A stretch of DNA of 64,000 nt from an uncultured Candidatus Binatia bacterium (GCA_958296235.1 OY282457.1:3467338-3531337); one strand, 5' to 3'. Shown: positions 1 through 8,562, counted from the first letter of the stretch. Made by a program: numbers and translations. The notes: generated from the letters alone by a model not told the origin.

Positions 1-598
1 TTCCGGCATCTGATAGGTATTCACCACTTCTTACGAAACTTGTAAGCGGTACGCTCTGGAATGTGCTCAACGCCTTCCGGCCTCTGATAGGTATTCACAG
101 GCATTAAACCCGATATTATCGATAGCCGACCAGTGCTCAACGCCTTCCGGCATCTGATAGGTATTCACCGGGAGAGGAACCAGGCCGGGAAATACACGGA
201 ACAGTGCTCAACGCCTTCCGGCATCAGATAGGTAGTCACCTCTCCTCTCTGCGGTTAGGGGTTTGTGTGTTCGTGTGCTCAACGCCTTCCGGCATCTGAT
301 AGGTAGTCACCAGGTCCATGTCTTTCCCAGGGTCGATGGACGTCGCGTGCTCAACGCCTTCCGGCATCTGATAGGTAGTCACGCCCGCGGGGCCAGACAT
401 TGACATCCCCTTGCTGCCGTGCTCAACGCCTTCCGGCATCTGATAGGTAGTCACGCAGCATGTGCTGACGTATTTGGCCCAGATGGACTTGTGCTCAACG
501 CCTTCCGGCATCTGATAGGTAGTCACATAGATATCTCGCCACCCCGCCTGCGACACATTCCGGTGCTCAACGCCTTCCGGCATCTGATAGGTATTCAC
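1..598 (-). CRISPR. CRISPR array, 36-bp repeats, 9 repeats seen (left end cut by window)
   Basis: Repeats lie at 1-24 (partial), 63-98, 133-168, 204-239, 275-310, 347-382, 419-454, 491-526 and 563-598. The eight spacers are 34-38 bp. On the minus strand each repeat begins GTGA(A/C)TACC, contains the hairpin GCC-GGAA-GGC and ends TTGAGCAC, which fits an 8-nt Cas6-type 5' handle after a stem. The array is therefore read on the minus strand, like the cas genes to its right. Repeats 4-8 carry C at repeat position 5, while 1-3 and 9 carry A. Repeats 2 (position 83) and 4 (position 225) have one further change each. The array continues beyond base 1. Confidence 0.97.
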
Positions 599-700
599 CG
601 CTCCATGAATAAGTATCTGTTTTTCTTTAGTTTTTCTGTGCCGTAGACAAGGAGTCGCTTTGGATAAGTGCAACAGGCCACACAATGCCCCTGCTTTCAT
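599..700 (-). promoter_or_regulatory. putative CRISPR leader
   Basis: An A/T-rich stretch directly abuts the repeat at 563-598 on the side facing the cas operon. It has runs of T at about 619-640 on the plus strand. Array orientation from the repeat hairpin places the leader here. No clear -10/-35 pair was found. The rest of the gap up to 909 shows no gene I can support. Confidence 0.45.
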
Positions 701-909
701 CTCTCTTTGCCTCCAACCCTCGAATAATACAGACCTTTCTCGTATTTCACGAATCTCTTTTTCCCCGGATCGGCCTTTCCTTGAACAAATACGAGCGGTT
801 AGCCGTCTTCCCGGCCTTATAGCTCCAGACATCCGCCAGGACTCAGACCAAACGGAGGCGGTCCGCTTTTCTCTTGACACGGGCCAACAGAACGCCCATC
901 ATTCCGCTC

Positions 910-1293
910 ATGGCCTCACTCGCTTTCGACACCCTCAAAGCCGCCAAGGCGCTTCGGTCCGCTGGCTTTGATGATGCCCAGGCCGAAGCGGTGATTGCGA
1001 CGGTCGGTGACGCGGTTGGCGGAAATGTCTCCACCAAGGCGGACCTCCAGGAGTTGCGAGCGGAAATGAAGACGGACCTCCAGGAGTCGCGAGCGGCAAT
1101 GAAGGCGGACTTCCAGGAGTTGCGAGCGGCAATGAAGGCGGACCTCCAGGAGTTGCGAGCGGCAATGAAGACGGACCTCCAGGACCTTGAATTGCGTGTC
1201 ATGGATAAATTCGAATCTCTCTACAAGCAGTTGTGGGCCATGTCGGTCGGGACCGTCACTGCCGTTGTCGCGCTGATGAAGCTGCTCTCGTGA
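910..1293 (+). CDS. DUF1640-like coiled-coil protein with C-terminal membrane helix
   Basis: This is a 127-residue protein whose N-terminus (FDTLKAAKALRSAGF, then DDAQAEAV) matches the DUF1640/CCDC90-like pattern. The middle is built of 11-residue coiled-coil repeats of the type ADLQELRAAMK, encoded by four near-identical 33-bp units at 1039-1071, 1072-1104, 1105-1137 and 1138-1170, plus a partial fifth. A hydrophobic segment at the C-terminus (about residues 108-126) probably anchors it in the membrane. I chose the ATG at 910 because family members start just before this motif; an upstream in-frame GTG/ATG is possible, and no strong ribosome site is visible. It lies between the array and cas5 on the opposite strand. 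Its function is unknown. Confidence 0.75.
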   Translation: MASLAFDTLKAAKALRSAGFDDAQAEAVIATVGDAVGGNVSTKADLQELRAEMKTDLQESRAAMKADFQELRAAMKADLQELRAAMKTDLQDLELRVMDKFESLYKQLWAMSVGTVTAVVALMKLLS

Positions 1294-1586
1294 CTTTCTC
1301 TTCCAGAGGGGAAAGATTAGACGTTTACCCACGCATTCTCAGGGATATCGACCTGGGGTTCGGGCCAAGGAAAAAACAAACCACTCGTTGTATTTGCCAT
1401 GTTTTGGCGATCAATCGTGATTGTCAGGCGCGCTGTTCGGGGCCGAGGACCCTGAGCGTCATTCTCAATGCTGGCTGGGGCCATCTCGTAATAGCCCCGC
1501 GCGTGGTTGCCTGAGACGCCATTAAACTCGCCGATAGCGCAGCGCCATGACGCGGATGGTGGGTTCCATAGTTTTATGCGAGCAGA

Positions 1587-2246
1587 TTAAGCCGAGGGAG
1601 AGACTGTTATCCACTTCTCCTCTTCCAGTGGATGGGCAGGAAGAGGTCCCGGTTCCAAAAGCGTAAACGTTTCAACATGAGGAACATCGTTCTGATGGTC
1701 GGTCCAGACGGGCATGGTGAGGAATCCGGCCTTATCTTGCACCAGAAAGCGCCCTTCCTTTTCTGTTGGAACGGCATCTCCAACGGCAAGTTTTATCTCG
1801 TTCACCATGTGGGAAGATTCTCCCAAACACAGCGCTCCGTGGCGAGCAATGGTTTTCCGTCGCTCTTTATCCAGCGCTTGACGTATCTTTTCGACGAGTG
1901 AGTTTTTCGCTTCCGAGTCATCGACCCACAGCCAGAACTTGAGCCACAACACTAACTCTTGATAGTCGGGACGGCGGTCTGTCAGGGGATCGGCATTTTT
2001 ATTGCTTTGGGCAACACGACGAAATTTCCGAAAAATGCGCCCTGTCTCCGGTTGGTCTTGCAATGCTACGGCAATTTTAACCCCAACATGCCTCTCTTTT
2101 TCTTCACGCTCGACGCCGACAAGAGACAGCAGCATACCGTAGATCGTAGAGGGCGGTGGCGCGGGATAAGTCTCCTGATACTCCCGTGACCACATTGGAC
2201 GAAAAGATGCCATCGGCACGTCCACAAAGAGACAAAGCGGTTCCAT
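1587..2246 (-). CDS. cas5: Cas5 (DevS-like), type I-B/MYXAN Cascade subunit
   Basis: This is a 219-residue RAMP-fold subunit that should cap the 5' handle of the crRNA in Cascade. The N-terminal strand FVDVPMASFRP and the motif PPPSTIYGMLLSLVG (about residues 31-45) are typical of Cas5. RFLVQDKAGFLTMPVW near residue 168 is typical of the DevS branch. The start codon overlaps the cas7 stop by one base (TGATG), showing translational coupling. It is the last gene of the five-gene cas operon. In related loci cas4/cas1/cas2 often follow, but here a non-cas gene and the array follow instead. Confidence 0.9.
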   Translation of the reverse strand: MEPLCLFVDVPMASFRPMWSREYQETYPAPPPSTIYGMLLSLVGVEREEKERHVGVKIAVALQDQPETGRIFRKFRRVAQSNKNADPLTDRRPDYQELVLWLKFWLWVDDSEAKNSLVEKIRQALDKERRKTIARHGALCLGESSHMVNEIKLAVGDAVPTEKEGRFLVQDKAGFLTMPVWTDHQNDVPHVETFTLLEPGPLPAHPLEEEKWITVSPSA

Positions 2247-3232
2247 CAGCCTTGGTCCTTTTGTTGCGGAAAAATCCTTTCCATGCAGAGTTCGACTGCA
2301 CGCTTGACCCCTTTTACCAAGTGCGCATCTTTAAGCGGTCCTTTCGTTACTCTATCCTTCGCATTAGAGCCGTTCTTGCCCGCTTCATCACCGTCCCCAT
2401 TCGTTTCCACGCCTCGGAGTTCCGCAACATCCAGCGTCGTGCCGATGACGAGTTCGGAGGCGGTGATATCACCGGCCTCGACCTTGTTGATGAGTTCTCG
2501 AATGCTCAACTCTCCGGTGTCAGTCTGCCGAAAGCAGTACAGCATTCTCGGTGCAGGATCGTCCGTAATTCGTAAAATGAATGCTTCCGGCGAATAATCC
2601 GAGAAGTAGCGCGCATGTGCCCCGCCTACGCGCCGAAGATTACAAAGTCCGTCAAGCGTAGCTTGAACTCGCCTTCTCCGTTCCTCAGCGTTATGGACGC
2701 TGTTCATCGGATTGCCTTGGTCATCACAGTTCCGTTCTCGGCCCAATGCGTCCGGTGTTAAGGCGAAGCCAAACTGATAACGTGTATGGTGAACTTCAAC
2801 GGCGTAGGGGATAGGGTTCTCGTTGCCGATAGGATTGGAGCCGGGGGAGGCGAAGTTTTGCATAATCTCCCCGGCCCACGGTGTGGTCGAAATCGCTCGG
2901 GTGACTTCGAGATTGCCGCGACGACTGACTGTCTCTTGCTGAGCGTGCATAAATCCAAGTACATCGTCGTCGAGATTGTTCTGCCAGTTTGCAAATTCCC
3001 TGTCAGTTATCTGTACTTGATGGTGATCCAGAGTCCTCCTGTTTAACCCTTCGTTCTGCTCCTGCCATTGTTCTCGGAGTGCGTAACGAATCGCTTCTGC
3101 CGAGACAGTCGAATACAGTTCGCCTTCTCGAATGACTTTCTGAAGGGTGTTCGTTGTGCCCTCTCCTTCTCCGCGGTTGTTGGAGAAGGTTCCCTGGTGA
3201 GTCAGAATCATGCCGAAGATATGGGTCGTCAT
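2246..3232 (-). CDS. cas7: Cas7 (DevR-like), type I-B/MYXAN Cascade backbone
   Basis: This is a 328-residue Cas7/Cst2/DevR protein that would polymerise along the crRNA spacer. Supporting motifs are VSAEAIRYALRE (about residues 43-54), LNRRT, DDDVLGFMHAQ, RRGNLEVTRAIS and LRRVGGAHARYFSDY, all in the usual order for the DevR branch. A strong AAGGAG site sits 8 nt before the ATG at 3232. The start lies 17 nt after the cas8 stop, and cas5 follows with a one-base overlap. In Myxococcus the homologous devTRS genes also act in development; nothing in this window speaks for that role here. Confidence 0.92.
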   Translation of the reverse strand: MTTHIFGMILTHQGTFSNNRGEGEGTTNTLQKVIREGELYSTVSAEAIRYALREQWQEQNEGLNRRTLDHHQVQITDREFANWQNNLDDDVLGFMHAQQETVSRRGNLEVTRAISTTPWAGEIMQNFASPGSNPIGNENPIPYAVEVHHTRYQFGFALTPDALGRERNCDDQGNPMNSVHNAEERRRRVQATLDGLCNLRRVGGAHARYFSDYSPEAFILRITDDPAPRMLYCFRQTDTGELSIRELINKVEAGDITASELVIGTTLDVAELRGVETNGDGDEAGKNGSNAKDRVTKGPLKDAHLVKGVKRAVELCMERIFPQQKDQG

Positions 3233-3248
3233 TGCTTTTTCTCCTTGA

Positions 3249-3701
3249 TTAGTTCTGGTTTGTCGCTAAGCGTCCGTCTGTAAAAGTGACCAAGGCCAAC
3301 AGGGCTAAATCTCGAACCCGCTGCCAGCCATGTGGATCGTTGACTTCGCGCCAAAACCAAGCGTGAAAAGCCGCGTCGTCCTTGGCCGAGGGGAAAGTCG
3401 TTCCGCCAATACGGCTTATCTGTTGCTTCTTTTTGTCCCACTTGCGTGTTCGTCTCTGAGCGGTACTCAATAACTCATGAATAACAGCACGGAATAGCGG
3501 GCGAGTCTTCGCCCGCAGAAAGCGACGATGCCATTTCTCCACTGTGTCATCCCAACGTTCTGCAAGAGAGCGACTACCGCCACGACCAACCGCACATTCT
3601 TCTTCATTCAGCAATCGCCACAGCACCGGATAGCGTAAAGTTTCGAGCAGCCGTTTTTCTTCCGGGCTTTCCCACATCCGTTCCTCGTTACTGAGTTCCA
3701 T
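3249..3701 (-). CDS. cas11: predicted internal Cas11 small subunit translated from within cas8
   Basis: Inside cas8, on the minus strand, the sequence AAAGGAGTCAACTCATG occurs. A near-perfect Shine-Dalgarno (plus-strand 3708-3716) is followed by an in-frame ATG at 3701, which is Met440 of Cas8. Translation from there gives 150 residues ending at the cas8 stop, rich in Glu/Lys/Arg and probably all-helical, as expected of a Cas11 bundle. Internal translation of Cas11 from the large-subunit gene is established for several type I systems, including I-B, I-C and I-D. For this locus it is an inference from the site and frame. Confidence 0.65.
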   Translation of the reverse strand: MELSNEERMWESPEEKRLLETLRYPVLWRLLNEEECAVGRGGSRSLAERWDDTVEKWHRRFLRAKTRPLFRAVIHELLSTAQRRTRKWDKKKQQISRIGGTTFPSAKDDAAFHAWFWREVNDPHGWQRVRDLALLALVTFTDGRLATNQN

Positions 3702-5018
3702 GAGTTGACTCCTTTCAAACTTACGCAGATTCGAGAACCAGCGTTGTTCTGGTGAGACTGTTTCATTAGATTTTTTGCAGTCTTCGATTACCTGGTCTCG
3801 TTGCCAAAATGGCACAAAGGCCAATTCCGAATACCACCGCACGTCGGCGAGGATGTTTGCGGTGATACGCTCTCGGCTGCTCGGCAGACGGATATACCTG
3901 TTCGCCTGCTCTTCGTTCTCTTCACTATTCTCTTCTCGTCTCTTCCGTATGGTGTTGCCGACTGGATAGATACGGTTGAAGACGGCGTGACGGGTATATG
4001 CAGAGGGGTTGATCTGTACGCGGATAAAATTCTTACGAGTTTTCTGTTGGTCGCCATAGTATCCAGCGTTACCCATAACCACGATGAGGACATTTGCAGC
4101 CTCTCCATGCGGGATGAATCGCCGCAGGTTGGTCGAGACAGCGTATCTCAGGATGGCATCCTCCATGCTTGCGACGACGTCATTGAACGGCCAGTTGCTA
4201 TGATTGGAAAGACAGCGGAGGAACAGGCGTTGGAAGTCTTTGAGACTACGCACTTGCGGAACAATGAAGGCCCAATTCTCGGTCATTCGTTTTTTTGTTT
4301 TTGTTCGTGGCAAATGGATGTAATAACAAGCCAGAGGCGCAAACAGCATGAGGTAAGCAAAACGGGGAAGCCCACGCCAGCTTGTTTCCTGCTTAATGCG
4401 TAGGGGATTATTATTAAAGCGTGGTTCAGAGCCGGGATAAATCCATGATGTCACAGCCGCGGTAAAACTGTGGCTGTGAATCCCCTTAGTGAAAGTGGTC
4501 TTTTGATGCTGAGGAAGCTTAGCGTCAGAGCTTATAGCCCTGTAGCTAACCAAAAAAGTCTGTGTTTCATCAAACGCTTCGATCTTTTTGACCGCTTCCG
4601 TCTCTTTTTTGATGGTGCTTCCAAACTGAAAGAAAGTGTTGAGAAGACCGCTATGGATATGAACCCGCAGATAGTAATTGTCCAAATACTCCCTCTTCCG
4701 GTGAATGGCAGGCAAGAAGAAAACCCCATCCTTGACCTGCCAAGCCCACTTGACCAAGGCGGCGAGAGCTTTGTCCTCATCCTCCCATTCCAGGCAGAGG
4801 GAAATTTTGTCCTCCCTCAAACGCCAAGAAATAAGATTCTTCAACTCTCTCGCCTGAGTCTTGACAGATGAAGGGAGACTATCCTTTGCCCACGCTTCTA
4901 CTGCTGTCAGGCTCATATATAATCCGGCCAGTCCTGCCCGTTCGTATTCACCCATGCCGGGGTCGTTGAGGGCAAAGGTAATTCCAGTGCTCTTCACTTT
5001 TTGCTTTCGTTTTGCCAT
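3249..5018 (-). CDS. cas8: Cas8 large subunit, Cmx8/MYXAN type
   Basis: This is a 589-residue large subunit expected to recognise the PAM and start DNA unwinding. The N-terminal block LNDPGMGEYERAGLAGLYM is characteristic of the Cmx8 (MYXAN) family. Its place between cas3 and cas7, equivalent to devT, agrees. The ATG at 5018 overlaps the 3' end of cas3 by 25 bp. The last 150 residues are helical and charged, and are preceded by an in-frame ribosome site and ATG (see the internal Cas11 entry). Assignment to I-B rather than I-A follows naming of this branch and is less certain than the gene identity. Confidence 0.85.
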   Translation of the reverse strand: MAKRKQKVKSTGITFALNDPGMGEYERAGLAGLYMSLTAVEAWAKDSLPSSVKTQARELKNLISWRLREDKISLCLEWEDEDKALAALVKWAWQVKDGVFFLPAIHRKREYLDNYYLRVHIHSGLLNTFFQFGSTIKKETEAVKKIEAFDETQTFLVSYRAISSDAKLPQHQKTTFTKGIHSHSFTAAVTSWIYPGSEPRFNNNPLRIKQETSWRGLPRFAYLMLFAPLACYYIHLPRTKTKKRMTENWAFIVPQVRSLKDFQRLFLRCLSNHSNWPFNDVVASMEDAILRYAVSTNLRRFIPHGEAANVLIVVMGNAGYYGDQQKTRKNFIRVQINPSAYTRHAVFNRIYPVGNTIRKRREENSEENEEQANRYIRLPSSRERITANILADVRWYSELAFVPFWQRDQVIEDCKKSNETVSPEQRWFSNLRKFERSQLMELSNEERMWESPEEKRLLETLRYPVLWRLLNEEECAVGRGGSRSLAERWDDTVEKWHRRFLRAKTRPLFRAVIHELLSTAQRRTRKWDKKKQQISRIGGTTFPSAKDDAAFHAWFWREVNDPHGWQRVRDLALLALVTFTDGRLATNQN

Positions 5019-7312
5019 TCCGCACCAGTTTCCTCGTTGTATAGAACCCCCTTCACCAAGGGATAGCCTTTGATCGTATCCGAGAACTTTTCAGGTTTGT
5101 AAGGTTTGTATAAGACTGGAACTGTCCACGCCGCGAGCTTCCCCCGACCGCCTTGTTCCGCTTCCTTTATATTCTCGCGGTCTTGTTCCAGCAGTACGGT
5201 GATCGTTGCTCCACCTTCCCGAAGTGTTGCTTGCCGGCTTTCCCAACCACCATCAAGCCAAGACGAATGCAGTTTCAGTTCCTCCGTTTGAGTGAGGGTA
5301 TCCAGTTCCTTTTTCAGAGCCACTTGGGAGAGAACCGTGCCACCACTACAAAGCCGTTTGACAATGGCGCCGCTCGCTTGCAACTCCGACACTCGGTATG
5401 GCTCACCGTCTTTACAACTGAATGGATACACCAAACAGCGTGCGCCCTCCTCAACCTCCCAGCGTCTGTTGAGCCGCCCCAGGCGCTGCACGAGCGAAGA
5501 AAAAGGCGGGAGCGCCGTCACCATTAACTGCGCGCTGATATCAAGTGACATCTCACACACTTGCGTTGTGACAGCGAGACAGGGGGTATCTTTCTCCTTG
5601 AAGGCGGCAATCACTTTGTCTTGAATGCTCACCCGATCTTTGTAGCGAAAACGGCTATGGTAAAGGAGCGGAGCGATCTTGGGTGCTTTTTCCTTGGCCT
5701 GCCTATAGACCTTAATGGCCTCACCAACGGTGTTACAGACCCACAGAACCTTACCTTTGTTGTGTAATGTCTCTGAAACAGCGTCCCAACAATCGTCTTT
5801 CTGCTCTTGCCACTCAAGGCGATAGCGCTCCCGTCCTTCCTCGACCTCATCCCCTCCAATTGGTTCCTGCCAGCGTTCGCCAAGAGCCTCGTGTAGGGCG
5901 TCGAGACGACTTTTGGGCAACGAAGCACTCATCAACAACACTGGAATCTGCGGAAAGGCCCACAGAAACCGAACCAGTGCCCCGAACAATTTCACATCAT
6001 AGCTGTGAACTTCATCAAAAACGATTGCGGCTTTGATAATCGCAGGGAAACTGAAGAGGGCGCGTCGATTGTTTTGGACGAGACCGAGTACCGTGTCTGC
6101 GGTACAAGCGATAACCTGCTGCCCCCATGCTCGCAAAGATTCAACCTTGAGCAAAGATTCACGTTCCTCATCCCCTTCCCTTCCATTTTTGGTCATGTGC
6201 TCAATGTCCACCTCCGCCCGACTATGAATTAAATCGCGTTCCAGTTCGGATTGAGCAAACAAATAGTCAGCAAATCCAGCCGACGCCGTGCCTGTGGTTG
6301 GGTAGCAAAAAAACAACTTTCGTCCTTCATACTGCTTCGCCCATTCGTAGGCAGCAACCGTCTTTCCGCCTCCACAGGCAGCAATCAAGATAGCGGGGGA
6401 AAGTGTCTTTGCCGTCTGTTCTTGAAACGGTCTCAAGGCAATGAAGTTAGGATTTTTGTTCCGAATCCCCCCGACTATCGCTTCCAACTCAGTCCCGCTT
6501 GCGGTTTTTTGCAAAGACTGACGAACGGCAGGTTCAAAGTCAGTCGTCCACAGGGCTGAGCCAGCAACATCCGCCGCGATGACAAGCGCTTTGGCGTATG
6601 CCAAGAGCAATTTGTTATCTTCATCCAACCGTTCGGCTATCTCTTTTGAATCCCAAACGAACTCTTCAATAAGGGCAACGTGGTTTATCTCGTCAGATAC
6701 GTCACAAGATAACGCAAAGTCTGGTAAGTTCGGTCTTCCATTCACGGTCACACCTGACTCCAGCAAGGCAGTGTCCAGAATGGCAAGGGTGGCGGAAGTT
6801 GCTTGGCCGTAAAACTCGATATCATCGACGGACGAAGTTCGGGCCAACTCGCCGCGTTCATAGTCTGCATAGTGATGCAGTTTAAGGTGGTGTCCTCCAG
6901 CCGCCCACGCCACCATCCAAATCCATTCAGGCGGCCGATGAGAAAACGCCTGTTTGCGTAACCAACAAGAAAAATTCTTCGTCTCTTTGATTGTTCCAGT
7001 CGTGATGAGAGCGCTCAAAGCTTCGTGACGCAATGGCTGTTGCTTTTGTCCGCGTTGCCCTCTGAGCATATCCTGAAAAGCTTTGTTGGCTTTCCCAATG
7101 TCATGGAGGATTGCCGAGGTATACACAAGCTCTTTCAAAGCGCTTTTATCCAGTTCCGTGGATAGGAAAGGACTGATTTCGTCGAAGATACACTTGGCTG
7201 CTGTGTACACAGCTCCGATGTGTTCTGCCAAGCTGACCGGAGAGCTTGGCGTCGTTTTCTCCGGGGATTTTGCCCAGAGATTATCAGCCGTCATTTTCGT
7301 TTCGAGATTCAT
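4994..7312 (-). CDS. cas3: Cas3 HD nuclease-helicase
   Basis: This is a 772-residue effector that degrades DNA after Cascade binding. The HD nuclease part shows H31 (LAEHIGAVY), H70-D71 (ILHDIGK), RHEAL at 95-99 and GGHH at 139-142. The helicase shows a Walker A ACGGGKT at about 312-318, DEVH at 433-436, MSAS at 461-464 and QRLGRLNRR at 609-617. I chose the ATG at 7312 because GGGGAGGA lies just upstream, over the last cas6 codons. An in-frame GTG at 7330 is weaker. All catalytic residues looked for are present, so interference should be functional. Confidence 0.95.
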   Translation of the reverse strand: MNLETKMTADNLWAKSPEKTTPSSPVSLAEHIGAVYTAAKCIFDEISPFLSTELDKSALKELVYTSAILHDIGKANKAFQDMLRGQRGQKQQPLRHEALSALITTGTIKETKNFSCWLRKQAFSHRPPEWIWMVAWAAGGHHLKLHHYADYERGELARTSSVDDIEFYGQATSATLAILDTALLESGVTVNGRPNLPDFALSCDVSDEINHVALIEEFVWDSKEIAERLDEDNKLLLAYAKALVIAADVAGSALWTTDFEPAVRQSLQKTASGTELEAIVGGIRNKNPNFIALRPFQEQTAKTLSPAILIAACGGGKTVAAYEWAKQYEGRKLFFCYPTTGTASAGFADYLFAQSELERDLIHSRAEVDIEHMTKNGREGDEERESLLKVESLRAWGQQVIACTADTVLGLVQNNRRALFSFPAIIKAAIVFDEVHSYDVKLFGALVRFLWAFPQIPVLLMSASLPKSRLDALHEALGERWQEPIGGDEVEEGRERYRLEWQEQKDDCWDAVSETLHNKGKVLWVCNTVGEAIKVYRQAKEKAPKIAPLLYHSRFRYKDRVSIQDKVIAAFKEKDTPCLAVTTQVCEMSLDISAQLMVTALPPFSSLVQRLGRLNRRWEVEEGARCLVYPFSCKDGEPYRVSELQASGAIVKRLCSGGTVLSQVALKKELDTLTQTEELKLHSSWLDGGWESRQATLREGGATITVLLEQDRENIKEAEQGGRGKLAAWTVPVLYKPYKPEKFSDTIKGYPLVKGVLYNEETGAEWQNESKK

Positions 7313-7317
7313 GCTTG

Positions 7318-7899
7318 CTATCCTCCCCACGGCACGAACACCCCACAGCCCATCTTGCGGCGTCCGCCAAGCCCCTGCTCTTGCAATGTCAGGGATTCTT
7401 CGGCTGTGAGTTGAGTCACGCCCATTTCAAAGCCAACGACCTGTTTGTCCCTCACCCGGAATGTGCGGCGCGTACCGAGCTGCGTTTGGCCCTTGAGGCC
7501 GAGCTGTTCCAGTTGGCGCTCGGTGGCTGCGAGAAATTCGTCTTCCTTGAGAAAGCCCTTGATCGTGACCAGCCGTGCGCGGAGACGGGCGACCGGGTGA
7601 AGTGTACGGACTTCCGGTACGCCCACGCTGAGAGGATGTTCGTCTATCTCCAATCTCTTGCCGGCCAGCTTCAGATAAGTATGAATCTGTTCGTCTGGAA
7701 GGCGCAGTATCAGGCGAGAAAAATCCGCCAAGTGGAGGGTGCCGTTTCCGCTATAGATACCTCGAATGGGTTGCACGCCAACATCTTTTGATTCGTGGAG
7801 TTCCGGGAGAATCCGGCTCAGCGCGGCATATAAGGCGTAGCCATGATCGACGGGAACGGGCGAGCCATTCAGACGAAATGCTAAATCAATAGAGGGCAT
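7318..7899 (-). CDS. cas6: Cas6, MYXAN-type crRNA endonuclease
   Basis: This is a 193-residue repeat-RNA endonuclease. The N-terminus (IDLAFRLNGSPVPVDHGY) has a His at position 19 in the place of the usual family His. The C-terminal glycine-rich loop GLGGRRKMGCGVF (about 176-188) is the Cas6 signature. The ATG at 7899 is preceded by AAGGGAAGAAG; an in-frame ATG 18 codons upstream lacks family similarity. It is the first gene of the operon. It should cut the array transcript just after the GCC-GGAA-GGC hairpin. Confidence 0.9.
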   Translation of the reverse strand: MPSIDLAFRLNGSPVPVDHGYALYAALSRILPELHESKDVGVQPIRGIYSGNGTLHLADFSRLILRLPDEQIHTYLKLAGKRLEIDEHPLSVGVPEVRTLHPVARLRARLVTIKGFLKEDEFLAATERQLEQLGLKGQTQLGTRRTFRVRDKQVVGFEMGVTQLTAEESLTLQEQGLGGRRKMGCGVFVPWGG

Positions 7900-7975
7900 A
7901 CACTTCTTCCCTTTCTCCCACCGGGGGGTAGTGGTTAGTGTGTGAATTTCCAATTGAAATGAGAATTTTATTTAG

Positions 7976-7992
7976 TATCAGTTTTCCTGATA
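7976..7992. promoter_or_regulatory. 17-bp palindrome upstream of cas6, possible operator
   Basis: TATCAG-TTTTC-CTGATA is a perfect 6-bp inverted repeat in an AT-rich stretch about 77 bp upstream of the cas6 start. This is where the operon promoter is expected on the minus strand. A second, weaker inverted pair (ATTTC/GAAAT) lies at about 7946-7961. No regulator gene adjoins it, so binding by a repressor is only a guess. Confidence 0.35.
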
Positions 7993-7997
7993 GTTAG

Positions 7998-8270
7998 AAT
8001 AGGAATCAAATCTGCGTAGCAGGCTATGCGGGTGACTACCCGGCCCTGGATGCGGTCGGGTGGGAGTGCGTTCCCTGGAAGCGGGCCGCCGGCATGGAAG
8101 TATCCGGCACAAACCCGCCGGCCAAGAAACGGCAAGAGGTCTTATATTTCAATCGAGCCGCCTCTTTGCATCCCCAGCAAGATGTAGTACAAGGCAAACA
8201 TGACGCCCAACCCGCCCAACCGCCCCTACTGGCCCTTACGGGACATAAAAGGGACATTTGGACACGCTAA
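7998..8270 (+). pseudogene. 3' fragment of an unrecognised gene, possibly a DNA methyltransferase tail
   Basis: An open frame without a start codon encodes, from about 8022, a protein-like stretch (GYAGDYPALDAVGW, then ECVPWKRAAGMEVSGTN). It ends at TAA 8268-8270. The pattern of Trp/Cys/Pro followed by a basic segment and a VLYFN end resembles C-termini of some phage-type DNA adenine methyltransferases, from memory and with low certainty. The last 60 codons recur in the second element copy at about 9677-9856 with several substitutions. So this coding piece is carried as part of a repeated element. Confidence 0.4.
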
Positions 8271-8490
8271 GTCCCTGTTTTTGCTCATTTTCGCCCGCAA
8301 AAGGGGGGGGGGGTGACCGTCAACAAAATAACCCGCTCAGACCCGCCAAAATAAGGCGAAAGAAGAGCGAGAACCGCGCAAAAGTATTAGCCCACCTAAG
8401 AAACCCCGAAAATCCCCAAAATAACCCCCAAAAGGCTATTTCTAAGTCCCTGAAATATCTAGGGATTTTCGGGCCAAATTCGCATTTTCT
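8081..8490 (+). repeat. dispersed ~410-bp element, copy 1
   Basis: The segment is closely similar to 9676-10083 in the same orientation. It consists of the tail of a coding fragment (to 8270) and about 220 bp of non-coding DNA. The non-coding part has an 11-G run at 8303-8313 and an exact 12-bp inverted repeat, CCCGAAAATCCC (8405-8416) with GGGATTTTCGGG (8462-8473). Similarity stops near 8490. No transposase or terminal inverted repeat was found, so the type of element is unknown. Confidence 0.85.
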
Positions 8491-8527
8491 CGCAACCGAT
8501 GAGCCACTTGTGACAAGTGAACCCATC

Positions 8528-8552
8528 GCCTGATGAGGTAGGCCCATCAGGC
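8528..8552 (-). terminator. stem-loop downstream of the GYD gene
   Basis: GCCTGATG (8528-8535) pairs with CATCAGGC (8545-8552) around a 9-nt loop, 10 bp after the stop of the minus-strand GYD gene. There is no T-tract on the minus strand beyond it, so it is at best an imperfect terminator. Confidence 0.4.
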
Positions 8553-8562
8553 AGACGGCGTA

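Noticed and set aside
236..880. Long open frames over the CRISPR array with repeated MPEGVEH peptides
   Set aside because: They are translations of the 36-bp repeats and spacers, not genes.
8505..8519. CACTTG-TGA-CAAGTG palindrome as an operator
   Set aside because: It lies between the element copy and a stem-loop at gene ends, not at a promoter.
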